Shown in pieces: positions 25,104 through 38,200 of a DNA stretch of 64,000 nt (its first letter is position 1; every line of letters starts with the position of its first letter). The translations under genes were made by a program, and so were the position numbers. The DNA comes from Filosporella fistucella (taxonomy: Eukaryota > Ascomycota > Leotiomycetes > Helotiales): assembly GCA_030077755.1 (NCBI GenBank), contig JAQJZZ010000005.1, positions 310,001 to 374,000 of the forward strand, given 5' to 3'. Under the pieces are notes generated by a model. It saw only the letters and a list, made by a program, of their open reading frames with translations. It had not been told where the DNA came from and did not search any database.

Positions 25104-26493
25104 AGCCGGAATGCTATTTCAGCCTTATGTGTGCTGCGTACGCCTTATGAACGGGACCTGGCATACATGGCAATGATGCTGAGTTTCACTGCATAATAAG
25201 GTTTGGGTTGGGCTTTTGTTGGGATTTTAGGTTGCGGGAGGAGGGTTGCGAGATGTGATTATGTTGCGGTGGTACAGGGTGGTAAGAGGGGTCGTTGGGG
25301 TAAATTTGGACGGAGGGGTTGAGAGGAAGTCAAGTGAGTGACTGAAGGTGACTTTGATGTATAGGAGCCTAAGGATAGGATTAGAGTTTCTACTATGGTG
25401 CTTCGGACTTTCAGAAAGTCGACGTTTAAACTTAAGGCCTTGAATGGATCATGTATGAAGAAGGTGTTCAAAACTGTAAACAGATGGTGGGAGTAAGTAA
25501 TGTAATCTATCAAGGAGTTTAATTTCCGCTGTCCCGTAGGCATATCTTGTCAGAAGGACACCTTAAAGTGGTATAATGAAAAGTTCAAATCACAGAGGCT
25601 AGTTCACAAGCAATAGCAAAGGCAAAAGTGACACATTCAGAACCATTCATTCAGTTATTACCTAAAGGTATTTCCCTCAATTCAGTATCTCCCAAACTCC
25701 ATCCCTCACTCTCTTAAGAAAGAAACGAGTAAACACCATCAAAGAAACTCCCCTCCTTGCAAGCCCTCCTCTACTCCCACCACAGAAATCAAAGCACGCA
25801 CCCAAACCAAAGAGACCCCCAAAAAAACACTGGCCGCGATACAGTAGAAAGGGAAGGAAAGCACAATCATAACAACAAACGCCAAATGAATCCCACCGTG
25901 TTTGCACAATTCTTTCTTTCTCGCTTTGCGTGTTCAGACAGCCGGCCCAAAAATCCAACAGAAGAAGAGTAATAAAATGACAAGAGACGCCGACTTTTGG
26001 TTTATTGTAGCAGGTGCTAAGGTACAGAAGGAACGAGATGGGACGAGTAGGTGAGCGTAATCAGGTGTGTAAGTTGGTGAAGGAGGTGCTGCGAGCGAGG
26101 CGATCTATGGGAAAGCAAGCAAGATTGAGAAAGAGCTTTTGAGTTGTGCTGTGCTGTTTACCAGTTCTTTTTCCGTAGAATTTTGGATGAAGAGTGCCGC
26201 CTGCTGAGAAAAGGAAAAGTTGATGGGTTCAAGATCGAGATGAGATCGAGATCGAGGATGAGGCTTGATTGCTTGCTTGCTGACGGTTTGATTGCGAGAT
26301 GACTTGTCAGTTGATCGATACTGGTACGTAATGCTGTCGATAGCCGGCTTATGTTTTTGTCGTTCGCCTTGGGCATTTGAAAAGTAATCACAAACGAACT
26401 TCCACCCTTTGTTCGCCCTTTGCAAATACCACCACGCCCTAACACCAGATTCATGACAAAAATTTCTTCCTCCACCAACACCATGATAATCCT

Positions 26494-26982
26494 TCATCCC
26501 ACACATGTCGCAAAACCGAAACCCGAAATCAAAACGGAGGAGAGTAGTCGTAAGAAAATATCGTAAACATCGTAAGGGAAGTCATCGCAAAACCGAGACA
26601 GAAAAACGTCGAATTGAGATCCGGAGAGTTGTTTGACGGTATAGAGTTTAGGAGATCCAGGGTCTGCACATGCTGCATGCATATTGCATGCAGCCCGGTC
26701 GACTGCATGAGAGGGCTCGTATGAGGCTGAGACAAAATGTATCCATCTTATTCTCCAAATTTGACGTCGTAAAGCTGAAAGCACCAAGTTGAAGCAAAAG
26801 AAAAACTCGGAACGAACATGTTCCTCTTCTTTGGCGTGAATTGAGAATTGCTTGTTGTTGGTGTTTGGAGAAATATCGGATGCAAAAGTGACCCAAATGC
26901 GTGATGTTCTAGACCTTGATGTCAGTGGCTGCATGATAAGGCAAAAAGTTGACATGCGATAAGAAATGCGAACAGAAACCAT
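26494..26982 (-). CDS. Possible hypothetical ORF (162 aa)
   Basis: An intronless ATG-started frame (MVSVRISYRMSTFC...) reads 162 codons. No domain, signal peptide or strong composition bias is seen; aromatic-rich segments occur near the C terminus. The only support is length and a true ATG; there is no spliced continuation or recognisable homology. The frame spans an inverted repeat at 26672-26694. A chance frame is at least as likely. Confidence 0.25.
   Translation of the reverse strand: MVSVRISYRMSTFCLIMQPLTSRSRTSRIWVTFASDISPNTNNKQFSIHAKEEEHVRSEFFFCFNLVLSALRRQIWRIRWIHFVSASYEPSHAVDRAACNMHAACADPGSPKLYTVKQLSGSQFDVFLSRFCDDFPYDVYDIFLRLLSSVLISGFGFATCVG
26672..26694. repeat. Inverted repeat, 9-bp arms, 5-nt loop
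   Basis: GCTGCATGC, spacer ATATT, GCATGCAGC: perfect arms that would form a short hairpin in RNA or a dyad binding site in DNA. It lies in the gene-poor region. Confidence 0.6.
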
Positions 26983-29900
26983 ATCAATTCTTTCCTTTTT
27001 CCCACCATCCCAGCCTCTTTCCAACTAAAGAAGAGAGACATGATGGATCGATCTGATATGATGTAACATATCCAGAGACTGGGGTTTTGGTTTGTAATAA
27101 ATATCTTTTTTTTGGGATGGTTGCAACTCGCTTTCGTTTGGGACAAGCGAAAAAGGAAGACTCACCAGCGCTTTTGAGGATATATTACCACATGCAGATG
27201 CGCAAACCGGGAAGAGATGATTACGCCTTGGTTGTACAAGGTCGGCAAGTCTTAAGCTTGCAGTATTTGCACTCGAAAATGAACCAGTGAGGCCCGCTGT
27301 GGCACATTGAGCAAACCCACTGGATTAATGTACTTTCACTCTTCAACATGTTGAAAGAGTGGCAACAATAATTTGGTACAGCCATTTTCTTTCCAAGTTT
27401 TGCTCGTCGTTGTAGTGGTAGGTGTGGGGGTCAGTCGAGGTAAGTCACCTACGTGGGGTGTTAGCAGGGGACATTTCCATATTGAGGACTTTGCAATATG
27501 CTTGCTGAAACTTGTACTCACTTTGAATCTTACAAGGAAGCCAAAGTAGACAAAAAGGTATTGTTCAGAAAAGGGCACAGAGATCAGTGCGCAAGAAGTT
27601 GTTATTCTTGGAAAGTGGAATCTGGCAAACGATCTGGAAATGATGGTTTCAGCCTCTCCGGTCTGATATATCGATCGATGTTAGATAGTGAATGTGATTG
27701 CAACAAGAATAGGATTCTGGGCGAGCTGGTAATCGAATCCGAATTCTTGATAGGAATGTTTTGTGTTGGAGTTTATGGCTATAGTGTTGGATGAAGGGGG
27801 TGTTGCTGGGCTTTAAATCGCCGTCAGATATCAAACTCGTTTTCCTTCTGATTCCAATGTGCCGCTGAGGTGTGATATGCTGAATGATGGAACGATTTCA
27901 ATACGTATAGATGCAGGTAGAAACATAGCAAACCGTGGCAATCGGATCACCAACCAGCAAAGTTCGCCTTTCTTTTTTGCTTCCTAAAAATTCCCAAGAG
28001 AAGGTTGTTGAGGTGGAAATTGAGGCGTGAGGTGGGATCTATGTATGATGTATGTAGGTACAGTATGTGCAAGCAGAACAAAAAGTTTGTTCCGCCAGAG
28101 AGTTTGATGAGTGACTCAGTGTTGGGATATGGTACTTGCGGATAGCAGCCGGAGTCCAGGACGGATGTATATACTTTCTAGGGACCTTGCATGGCTTGCC
28201 TTGAGAGAGAAAAACGTGAACATGACGGATCGGGCGGAGAGCAAGAGGTAGAGCAGAGCAAAGCAGGACCAGGACCAGGAAGCGGCGACAAATGGATCAA
28301 TGGGGATAGGGCTTATGGGAGTGGGCCTGCAACTGGCACTGGCACCACCTGGGCCTGACAATCGACGTTTGTAACGGCTTTCTGTGGCGTCTGGCGTGCT
28401 GGTGCTGGGTTTGTGGTAGTCGTGGAACTGCAGGCGGTTGTATCGTTACCATGGACAGGGTATATATGGTACGGGTGCTACAGATGTCATGGGGAGACAA
28501 GGCAAGGCGAGAATGAGAGGGGAGGGAGGGGAGGTTGAGAGTGGAACTGGGTGGAGAGAAGGGGAATGAGGTCAGGGGATAAGAAGTAAGAGAATAAACA
28601 AAATGAAAGGAGAAATCGTCAGAATAATAATTCTCAAGTAGGTTAGGTATATATTTGAGTTGGTAAGGATAATGTACGAAGATACCGAAAAGAGGGTGTG
28701 GGTAAGTACTTGTACCTAGTAGTGGTAGTAGGGCAGTAAGTACAACCAACTGAATTGCAAATACACTTTCCATGTATCTAGGTACCGCCCCCTTCTTAGC
28801 CGTGTACCAGAATTCGGGCGTGGCTCAGGCTGGGGCCGAAGTAGTGGAGAGATGGAGGGTTCCTGGCGTAAATTAGCATGGGCTGTTCTAGCATCGCATG
28901 CTTTCATCTCTGAGAGCGGAACCAGTAGGGCTTCTTGAAGAGGGTGTGAAAGGATGACGGCGTAACCGGGAGCTGAAGCAAAGTGTGAGTGATGATGAAA
29001 GCAACTTTTCCGTACCGAGAATCAGTTTGGCTACCACGGTCCGGAACAGTACAATACGATAAATACTAAGTTTCTACTAAGATAATTATGACCTCCCTAC
29101 CCATATTCTAGCCTTATGTGCAATAGTACCAACTCTCGGAGAGAAAACTTCAACGGTGTTTCGCAAATGCACATCAAAGTTCGCATCTCTATTTCAATGT
29201 CCATCATTGGCCGTGCTGAAGATGGATTGACCTTCTGTACTCTCGCGCGGAGCCCGGAAGGCCGTGCTACCCCTTTTTTACTTTTGGTACAAAATACGCT
29301 AACTTCTACAACTCATTCTGAATGCGTACATGGCCTTTCGTTGCTGTCCTATACTTTGTAGTCTTTGCTCAAATACGCCGTCCAAAAATATACCCGTTTG
29401 CTATGTGGAGAAATCTCTGTGGTTGTACTGGTTCGGAATGACTTCCGTGGAGGGTTTGTCTGGTTTGATGTCAGCATATGATCGCCTTCTGGCCGTTGCG
29501 TTGAAGCGGCTGGGTTCAGGTAGGTATAGAACGGTACATATCTGTACAATGAAAGTACATCACGAATGTAATATTAATATTACCAGCCTGATCGATGCCC
29601 GATTTTGGGTCTAGAGGTACCTACAGGTGACATGCAAGCTGAAGAACGGCACATGAGAGCCCCCGAATTCCCTGTCCCAGCTCCCAGACGAGCGGCCATG
29701 CGCTTGTAAGCCTCAGAGGGTCTCTCCCTAAAGCTAGAAGCCGAGCAGAAGCCGGACAGAAGGCTTCACTAAAGTGGCCCCATATTCGCCTACTGTTGGA
29801 GTTTGGGGTCTGAATACATCCATCCGTCTTTGTCTTGGGATGTGACTCTGGCCGGTTTGGGTTGAGCGGAAGCTGCTCCCCGTTCAGCTTGCTGGGTCGT

Positions 29901-31742
29901 GCCTTGTTGAGAACTGTTACCGTCGTAGTATAGCATCACAGGCAAGCAAGCAACCCAACATTTGTTCAAGACCACAAGGTTGATCGTGAATTCATCCCGT
30001 ACGAACACATATTCTCAAGGAACCTCAACGAAGGTTCCCTTTTACCGAGTCACTTGTACGTGCTCAACCATACCATATTGCCATGGTGGTACGGTAATAA
30101 CACCCAAGGTACCTACCAAGCGGCAATAACACTCGCCAAATGGCACCGGTATAGGCAATTAAGGGTAGGTTGCGGTTGCACAACATATAGGTCGTACAAA
30201 CGCCTTAGCAGTGATGATTTGAGTAGGGATTAGCTTGACAGGACGGAGATAAATACAGCTCCTCGTGGCAGCCTTTAGGGGTGGGAGCAAGACAGCAAGG
30301 GGATGCCCGCTGTCAAAACCACACATGGCTGATGACATACCCAGGGTCCAAAGGTGGGTTCGGTGGGGAGATCATGGATATAAATGGGTTTCTCAAGGGT
30401 GCAAATAATGAATTGGAAACTCAACAAGACACAGCAGTCGAGCGGTTTGACTTCGCTACCATGAGCATCCAATCCAGAGTGCCAACTCTGAATAAGGCCG
30501 GATCAAATATCATTACAGGAATGGCCAATATAATAATATTCTCCTTGATTTGTCTCCTGTGACACCACACAAGCGCTTGATCTCTTCCACTGGTGATGTG
30601 ATGAGCATCAGAAATTTCACCCCTCTCTGACCCAAAGTCAAGGAAGAGCAATATCAAACCAAAAGACGTACATTTACATCCCGGTAAAAAGTCACAAAGA
30701 GCGGACCGTACCTCTATCGTCAAACACTGGAGAACCACATGGCAAGTTGCAAGAGACATGCACAATTACGGGGCATCATGGGTGCATTCGTCTAGAAGCA
30801 TCGTTTCTACAGGGTGTGAGTGGTGCCTGTGAACCCAGGGCTTGGTTGTCGGTACTGTACGGAGTGACTTTGTGGGCATCAATCACGGAGCAACACCTGA
30901 ATCGAAAATCAACGGCCGCATGGCCATGAGGATCTTGCATTTTGGATGAATAATCTCCTGACCCTTGAGAATGAGGTGACGGGATAAGATGAGATCACCA
31001 ACGACGAACGAACAAGAGACAGACGTTTGAGCCACTGCAAATCTCAGCGTCAGCTTTTTCTGTGCAGTTTGATCCCGTCTACAACGTTAGGTATAACAAT
31101 TTTTGCAAGCCGCACCGGGGAAGATTGCTAGATACAACGAACGAGCGGCAGACCTAGGCTGCACTATCTGGACTACATATCCCGTGCCTCACAGGCTCTC
31201 AGTTCACCGTCACGGCGTCGTCACACGGCCTGCTTGCCCTAATCAGCTTCCCGTGTTCCGAACCATTTCACTCTAAATATAATCTCTGTATGCCACTCGA
31301 AGCGTACTCGTAATATATCTGAAGTCAAAGCGAGCTCTCTTGGAACAAGCCATGCACAAAAAATTCTGCACGTCACTGTTTTCAGCAAGACAATTTGCTC
31401 TTACGCCACGAACGCCAGCTCACTTTTGCCCCTGAACAACCGAGGTTTCTATGCCGAAGACCCCGCATACGAAGCTTTCACAAGGAGAGAGATGAGAAAT
31501 TGTAAGTACTTACCAATGTTTATAGTCAGCAAAACCAATGTTTGCAGCATCCATCTCTCCCATCTCATTGGTTTCAAGCTATAGAAATGCCTCAAATCTC
31601 TCATTTCAAGTGCTGAGCCTCTTGCTCTCTGCTACCCCTCCAAAAGCCTCACATGCCATTCATCCCAAAACAGACACAGACACAGACCCAGACATCTAAT
31701 TCCAGAATCCGGTAGTAAAATCTCCGATGCAAGTCGCTTTTT

Positions 31743-32060
31743 ATGGATAATCAGAAAAACGGTGAGGATTGCTTAGGTTTTGCAAGGTCTAGAACTCTAG
31801 GGCAGACAGAATGGACCAACGGGAGAAGAGAACGAGATATTTATTGGAATAGTAATCATTATCCTAGTAATTATATATCTTATCGAATTCTTCTTAAAAA
31901 ACAAGAGTTACTAGAGATAGGGCAAGAGGAATTTGCCGGCCATACTTTGTCGGAATTGATCCGAGAGGTAGACTTACGAACTATCTTACCCAAAATTCGA
32001 CGGAGGAAATCTTCCACAACCTCAGAGAACAGGATTCCATGTCTACTCTTTCTCCGGTAA
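31743..32060 (+). CDS. Possible hypothetical ORF (105 aa)
   Basis: An ATG-started frame of 105 codons (MDNQKNGEDCLGF...). The second half (KKQELLEIGQEEF, then SELIREVDLRTILPKIRRRK) reads like a charged helical protein, better than typical chance frames, but no family is recognised. The opposite strand is also open (32134-31880). No splice-supported extension was found. Confidence 0.3.
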   Translation: MDNQKNGEDCLGFARSRTLGQTEWTNGRRERDIYWNSNHYPSNYISYRILLKKQELLEIGQEEFAGHTLSELIREVDLRTILPKIRRRKSSTTSENRIPCLLFLR

Positions 32061-33808
32061 TATTGCTTCACCACACCTTCATCCAAAGCTCCCATCTTGC
32101 TCCCCTCGTGTTCATGATCCCCATCAACCATCATTGATCTCTCCCAATGGCATCAACCGCCGCTCCGTTTCAAATAAAAGCTACACACCACAAAATCCCC
32201 ATTGCTTCATCTAGCATGATCAACATACCTTCAATTCCCCTCACTCACCGCCATCTTCTCTCTTCAAACAGCTTCTTGGCCCCAAAAACGGTCTGTGTCT
32301 CCCAGAAAAGATGTTCATGCACCTGCCGATCCAAGTCCGACCTCCCATCTTGCAGCTGACTTCCACCGAACGCACCATACAAGCGCCTTCTACACGGATC
32401 ACACATGGCAGGCTCACCAGGAGGGGGGAGACGAACTTAGCTGCATTGCAGTATGCATGCACATGCAGTGAGCTGTTCGTGGAGCCGGGCTGAAATTCAA
32501 CACATGAAAATGTGCTTTTTCATTCGACATCGATTTCCTATTCAAGAGCTAAGCACTACTAGAGTAAGTTCAAACACCTCTTATTCTCCGAATCGAAAGA
32601 TATTTCGTATTGAAACTGCTCTCACTGCTTCACATTTCGAAATATATATTAAATTCTGTTCCAAGCGTCTCGGAACTTCGTTCTCCCGGCCAAACGCCTG
32701 TAGATTTCCGATACGAGATTCCACAGCTTCAAATGTCAAATTGTCCAATCCAGCAATACCGCTTCAAACCAAAAGCCTTTTTTGGACCTTGAAACCCTGA
32801 TTTTCAGAATTAGATTCCAAATACGAGGATATGTCGTGAATATATTTTCAATCACCCAAAAGTCTCGTCTACCCCGCCTCCGTCACCCAAAGCGTTCTGG
32901 ACCTTCCACCATCGATAATACGTACCATGAGCTGAATACATCAGCGCTTGCGGAGAAACCAACGACCCGCTCACACACACTATCTAGTCTAGCCATCTCG
33001 CAAGAAAAGAACTTGGACGCTTGGAAATATCGAAGGACAATCGCCAAGTCTATCCCGCCTCACGCAAACCCTCGCCAATCTGCCCCTCCCCTCTTCCTCA
33101 CGGCCTCAAATTCCTCTTCAACAATACCTTATTCATCCTTCACGCCACCGGAGCCTCTATACCACCAACACATTCGTCAACATAACTCATTCCCGTGTTC
33201 TTGCTCCAGAATCTTGACTCGAAGAGCGTGACAAATCCTATGATTCTATCAATCTCAAATTATCAAACCCATTGCTTGACAATCCGGATCCCGAGACCGG
33301 GAGCCTTTTCCACAACACGCTGAGAGCACCTAGTGAAAAAGCCACAATATATATCCCTCCAAAGTACCACAATTACTCTCTCTGATATAGCCACACAATG
33401 TGCACTGCTATCTCAACACGGTGATAAGAATACCGGTTTCAGTCGGCGGGAGCAACATTCTTCCGCCTATCCCCATGTAGCTATTCCACTCCCACCCTCC
33501 ATCCAACCATTTTCAACACAATACAAGTGCAAAGCATAATATCCTCACATAGTAGTCATTCAGTTCTAGCTCGTCGATTCTTCTAGACCTTCTTTTTCTT
33601 TGCGGAAATTAAGCCTGAGAGCGATACCCCAAACGCCGTCTCAAAATCGACTGGAAAATGAAAAAGAAAGGAAAATTTGTAACACCATTTCCTTGGGACG
33701 GTAAACTTTAATTCCCCTGTCCCCAAACCCCAATCTCGAGATACAACGAGCAGAAAAGGAAATTTGTCTACGTTACACCAAAATCACATATTCCAAAGCC
33801 CAGAATGT

Positions 33809-34256
33809 CATTATACGAACGATTCAAACTCTAAATTTTTCTTCTTTCCCCGGAAATACCACGATATCATACTGCATTGCCGTGTCTCGCGGGGAGTTTC
33901 TTCTTCCCCGGCACTAGATTATTCGATTTCTATCATACGACCGATTCAACTTCAAATTTTCCTTCTTCTGTCCCGAATTATATGCCGATGCTATTCTCAA
34001 ACGCCGTGTGCTGCACACACAATTTTATTTTTTATTTTTTCCCGAAGACGGAAAGAACATTCGATATCCAGATCCCAATCTTCCATCTCAAGATCGCGAG
34101 GATTGCGAAGTCAATTTATTTATTTTTATTCTCAAACAAGGAGCCTTGTACTGTTCGCTTAGATACCTATCAATTCCCATCAGCGGAGATACTCCACAAG
34201 ATAGTTTAGCTTTTTCACGCTCGATATCCATATCCCAATCCCCATCTCAAGATCAG
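33809..34256. repeat. Degenerate direct repeats
   Basis: Two pairs of imperfect direct repeats. 33809-33885 and 33931-34009 share TATACGAACGATTCAA-like, AAATTTTTCTTCTTTCCCC-like and GCCGTGTC/GCCGTGTG segments in the same order. 34061-34100 and 34221-34256 share TCGATATCCA, ATCCCAATC and CATCTCAAGATC. They lie in a C/T-rich plus strand with overlapping open frames. They look like decayed duplications; whether of non-coding or formerly coding DNA is unclear. Confidence 0.5.
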
Positions 34257-35211
34257 AGACATTCCAAACGTCTAAACGACTCCTGAATGCCCTGGTCAGA
34301 AGTACGACGAAGAATGCAAAAAAGCACAGTACTCTGTACGGAGTAACCCCCATCATGCCCCCCCACTCCAACCCCAAACCTTAACTCCACACTTAAGACC
34401 TTCCTCCTCTTATAACTTACCCTAGCCTGCCATCCGATCCGGCGGAGAATGAACTGCTTGCCGTCCCATCAGGTTATAAGATAGACATAAGATATAATAT
34501 AACTGGTCATCTATTCACATATACCGTCGTATGAGTATACAATGGTAGCTTATGGTTTGCACACATTGGGCCATACGAGAGGTGATTTGATTTCAAGATT
34601 TCGGGGTAAGTGTGAGAGTATGTGTGAGGAAATGTGTGAAGAAATTTAAGTATGGTTGGATAATGCGCTTGGTGGATTGATTTCTGTGATAGCATAAAGC
34701 AGATAGAATATCTGCTTCTTTGCTTGCCATACTCGCTTTAATCTAGTGTATGCTGTTCTATGCTTTCCAAGCAGAGGGAGGGCGGAACGACTATCCTATC
34801 TTCACCCTTCGTGCTCTGTTATAACTGATTTATCCCCTCCCGCCCCCAACATATGACACCTCCTCACTTCCCAACAAAACTCACCTCGAAACCCATAATG
34901 CGCTCCACCAGAAACCGGATTCGCAGCTCTTACCACCGGGGAACCATCCACACCGTCCGGACACTGAAGAGCAAATCCGGAGAAAGAAATATCACGTCGC
35001 TCGTTCGGAAGACCCCAAGAAAACGATACATCATATTACTCTCAGTAGCAAGAAAAATGATGCCGAGCCCATGCCACAGCAGTGTGAGAGATCCGTCAAT
35101 TTCGGAATTATGACCGCATCCGTGTCGAAAGAAAGACGGTGTAGGGGTCATTGCTTTAACTCCCGTTCGCTGATGTGATCTGATCGTCGTTCGGTCTGTC
35201 GTCGGCCTCAT

Positions 35212-38200
35212 TCAAACGGTTTCGCTACCAGCAGAAGGAATAACAGGATTTTGACTCTTTTCTCGCCCCACAAGAGGCTCTGCTTCGCCGCCGACGCTTG
35301 GTGTGGGGGTAGGTGATGCCTCTATCTGTGGTCCTGGAGTATGCCCGGATTTCGAGGGATCACCTAACATATCAGTTGTGCTAGAGTCAACACATAGCGA
35401 CGAAGGGATTTGCTCTTCCTTTTTGTGGAAAGCATGAGATTCGCTGAGATTGACTGCGAGGAATGACTTTGGTAGTTTGACCCTACGTATGATTAGTATT
35501 GAATCGATTTTTTGTCTTCAATTGAGACTCACTGATGGAATTTTGCTTTTAGTGTCTCGATAATTTCACTCCAGTCGCCGTGTGGCGTCAAGCTTCTTCG
35601 AGGCGCACAGCTGATGCAGTGCTTGCTGTCAAGTTGAACGTCAAGTGGATCAAATGTATGGCAACCTGGGCTGATCGTGATTCGAATACTATAGGCATAT
35701 TTGGCAACATCCTGAACACCTGGTGGAGTTTTGTTCTCAGATTCATACAATTCGAAGCCGATGTGCGACAGGTAGTCGAGTTCAGGAATGGCACTCCTCT
35801 TGATCTTGGTTTGAATGCCACCTTCAAGAATACAATTGAGAAGGGTATAGATGTGGGATTCCTTGGTGAAGTATATAAATGACTTTGCATCATCTGATGC
35901 TTGCATTTCTTCGAGATCTTGCACGATTTCCTGCGAAAATTAGCATAATGTCAACAATCTACACAAACAGAGAACAAACCTTCAGCAGAGGCAAGGAAGT
36001 AAGCAAGCCAATTTCCAGCTTCTCGCCATCTGTCATTCCATACTCCTGAGGGCAGATATAGTCGAACAACACCTTGGCCAACTTGTATAACTCTCTGAGT
36101 TTTGCAAGTCTTGCATCCGTCTTGGCCTTGGTCTGACTGCTGCCAGTGAATAGACGGAAATATTGCTCTGGTGCTTCCTCCGCCTTGGTAGTTGTCATGA
36201 CTGAACGCCGTCTGAACATGCGTCGATGAAGACTCTTGCTTGAATCGGACTTCTCTTGAGCATCCAACTTCTCGGCTTTCTCGGCCTTTTCAGCCTTCTC
36301 GGTCTCTTCTGGATCTCTAGGTTGTTCTTTTTCCTTCTCGAGTCCTTTGGATTCTGCTATGATAGCCTCCTCCTCCTCTTCGAGAATACTCTTGCTTGGT
36401 GTAAACACCCATTCAAGGAATTGACGATTATGCAAAGCATCGAATTTCATCGTGTCATACAACTCAGAAATTTTGCTTGGATCCACCTTGTCTCCATCAC
36501 AAAACTCGCTGAACAACTTCTCCCATCTCTCTTTGAACAATTCTGCATCTTCTCCACAACACCAACGGGCTTGAATGCTGGTTGTTGCAGTGGCTTGGGC
36601 CATGGAATTTCCTGCAGAACCGGAATCTCCCTTTTCCTTGTCCCCTGGGTTGGCGATAGCATTCAGGGATGAAGTTGCACCTCCGTAAAGCTTGCTGTAA
36701 TTATGTCTCATAACTCTTCGGTGAAACTTCATCAATTGAACCACATATCTTTGTACAATGGAAGGCTCAGGCATGTTGGCAGGCCAAGCGAATTGCGGAG
36801 GAGCCTCATTGCCCTGGCGGAGGAGGGTCTTGAGCTTCTTCTTCACCTTGTCCATCTCGTCTTTGGCAGCATTGGAATCATCCAGTAAATCTTTGCGAAT
36901 TGTGATGAAGTCCGAAGGAAGCTCCTTTTGATCTGTGAAAGCAGATGCCCATATTTGCGCGCTAGTAGTGACACGGCGCTCCGAGCTACTGAAAACATGA
37001 ACCTCGTCCAAAACCTCTCTGTTCATTAGCATAAGGTCATTACGCATGTTTTCTCCCAACTCCTGAGATTGATATCTCGCGGAGTGCGTAGGTTCACCGC
37101 CCCATTTGACAATCAGTTGTAACTTATCAAGAACAAGACTGTTCTCTGCGGCGGTGATCCGAGAAAGAGTAATACCTGAGAGTGAATCCTGTCGAGTTGG
37201 AGATCGTCTTTGAGGAGAGCCATCAAGATCATCCTGAGACTCTTCTTGAGGCTTCAAATCAGGTGTTTTCGTCAAAGGCGACTCTGTAGATGTGCCATTC
37301 GGATTTGGAAAGAACGATTCAGGTTGAGACTCGTCGGGAAGTTTCACCCCATCCTCATTAAGAGCCGTAAGATTCGAAACTAACATCTCTTCAGGTTTTC
37401 TTTTTCTGAACATTGGTTTGATTTGAACCTTAGTTCCTGCCCATCCACCTTTCTTTGCAAGCACATTTCTCAAAGTCCTGAGCTTTTCTCGATCCTCAAC
37501 GCCTTGTCGCATCGCCATGTCAACAGCAACCATCACGCTGTCCAGGGCGGCTTCTCCAGTCAAAAGGACCTCTTCTTGGTGGCCTTTGAGAAGCTCAATG
37601 AAGGGTTTGGTATGGAATGTAAACTTATACTTTTGCTTTGGAGTTCGATCAGCGTGACGAATGACTGAGACCACACCTTTCAGCTTCCAGGTGTGCTTGG
37701 GTGCAGGAGGTGGAGGGGGAGGCATGTCGCCGCTTGTGGGAAAAGTACCAGTGCTTCCCGGGAGGGGTGTGGACGGGACTGTTGAAGGCGCTGTTGAGGG
37801 TATACTTCCTGTCGGCAGGCTGACAACAGGTGGAGGTAAAAGCGGTGCAGATGGAATTTGTGGAAGATCCAATCCTTTATCAGCCCCTGGGGGAGTTGTC
37901 CTAGGGGTAGGTGCGCTTGATGCTTCTGGAGATGCATTTCCTGGAGTCTTTCTGTGATAGTGATTTTGAAGTTTGGATATGCTTGGAGATTTGGAGAGAA
38001 TATGTTGTAAAGCAGACCGGTGGTTGTCTTTAAGATTGCCTGTGTCTCTCCGAACAAGGGGATTGGCAGAGCCTTCTGGTGGGGATGCCACAGGAGGTGG
38101 TACCCCGAGTTGCATCTGTTTCTCTCGAATGAAGATTTCCCTCAGAATGCGTGAGCACTGATCATAGTACTCATCATTATCCTTCACAAAACTCCATCCA

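Larger units (their letters stand above)
24783..35211. other. 10.4-kb gene-poor region
   Basis: No well-supported gene across 10.4 kb, unusual beside the denser flanks. Weak candidates with real ATGs are: 26982-26494 (-, 162 aa, no domain); 30332-30562 (+, 76 aa, hydrophobic C terminus); 31743-32060 (+, 105 aa, charged C-terminal half); 25543-25259 (-, 94 aa); 34853-35113 (+). A hydrophobic frame near 25740-25900 (-) looks like membrane helices but has no start. The stretch 32450-34290 is C/T-rich with overlapping open frames on the plus strand and degenerate repeats. The last 100 nt or so belong to the 3' region of the Vip1 gene. It may contain long leaders, non-coding RNA or young genes. 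Confidence 0.45.

Noticed and set aside
28297..28773. 158-codon minus-strand frame with hydrophobic start
   Set aside because: Simple-sequence C/T-rich region, Pro/His/Gln-rich product, no spliced extension or domain.
33764..34162. 132-codon plus-strand frame
   Set aside because: Two overlapping frames are equally open and the region consists of degenerate repeats; no start or domain favours one.
35212..35900. Open frames in the Vip1 3' region (35211-34930 minus, 35580-35882 plus)
   Set aside because: One is downstream untranslated sequence, the other the antisense of a coding exon.
37661..37957. Gly-rich plus-strand frame of 98 codons
   Set aside because: Antisense shadow of the Pro-rich linker of the Vip1 protein.
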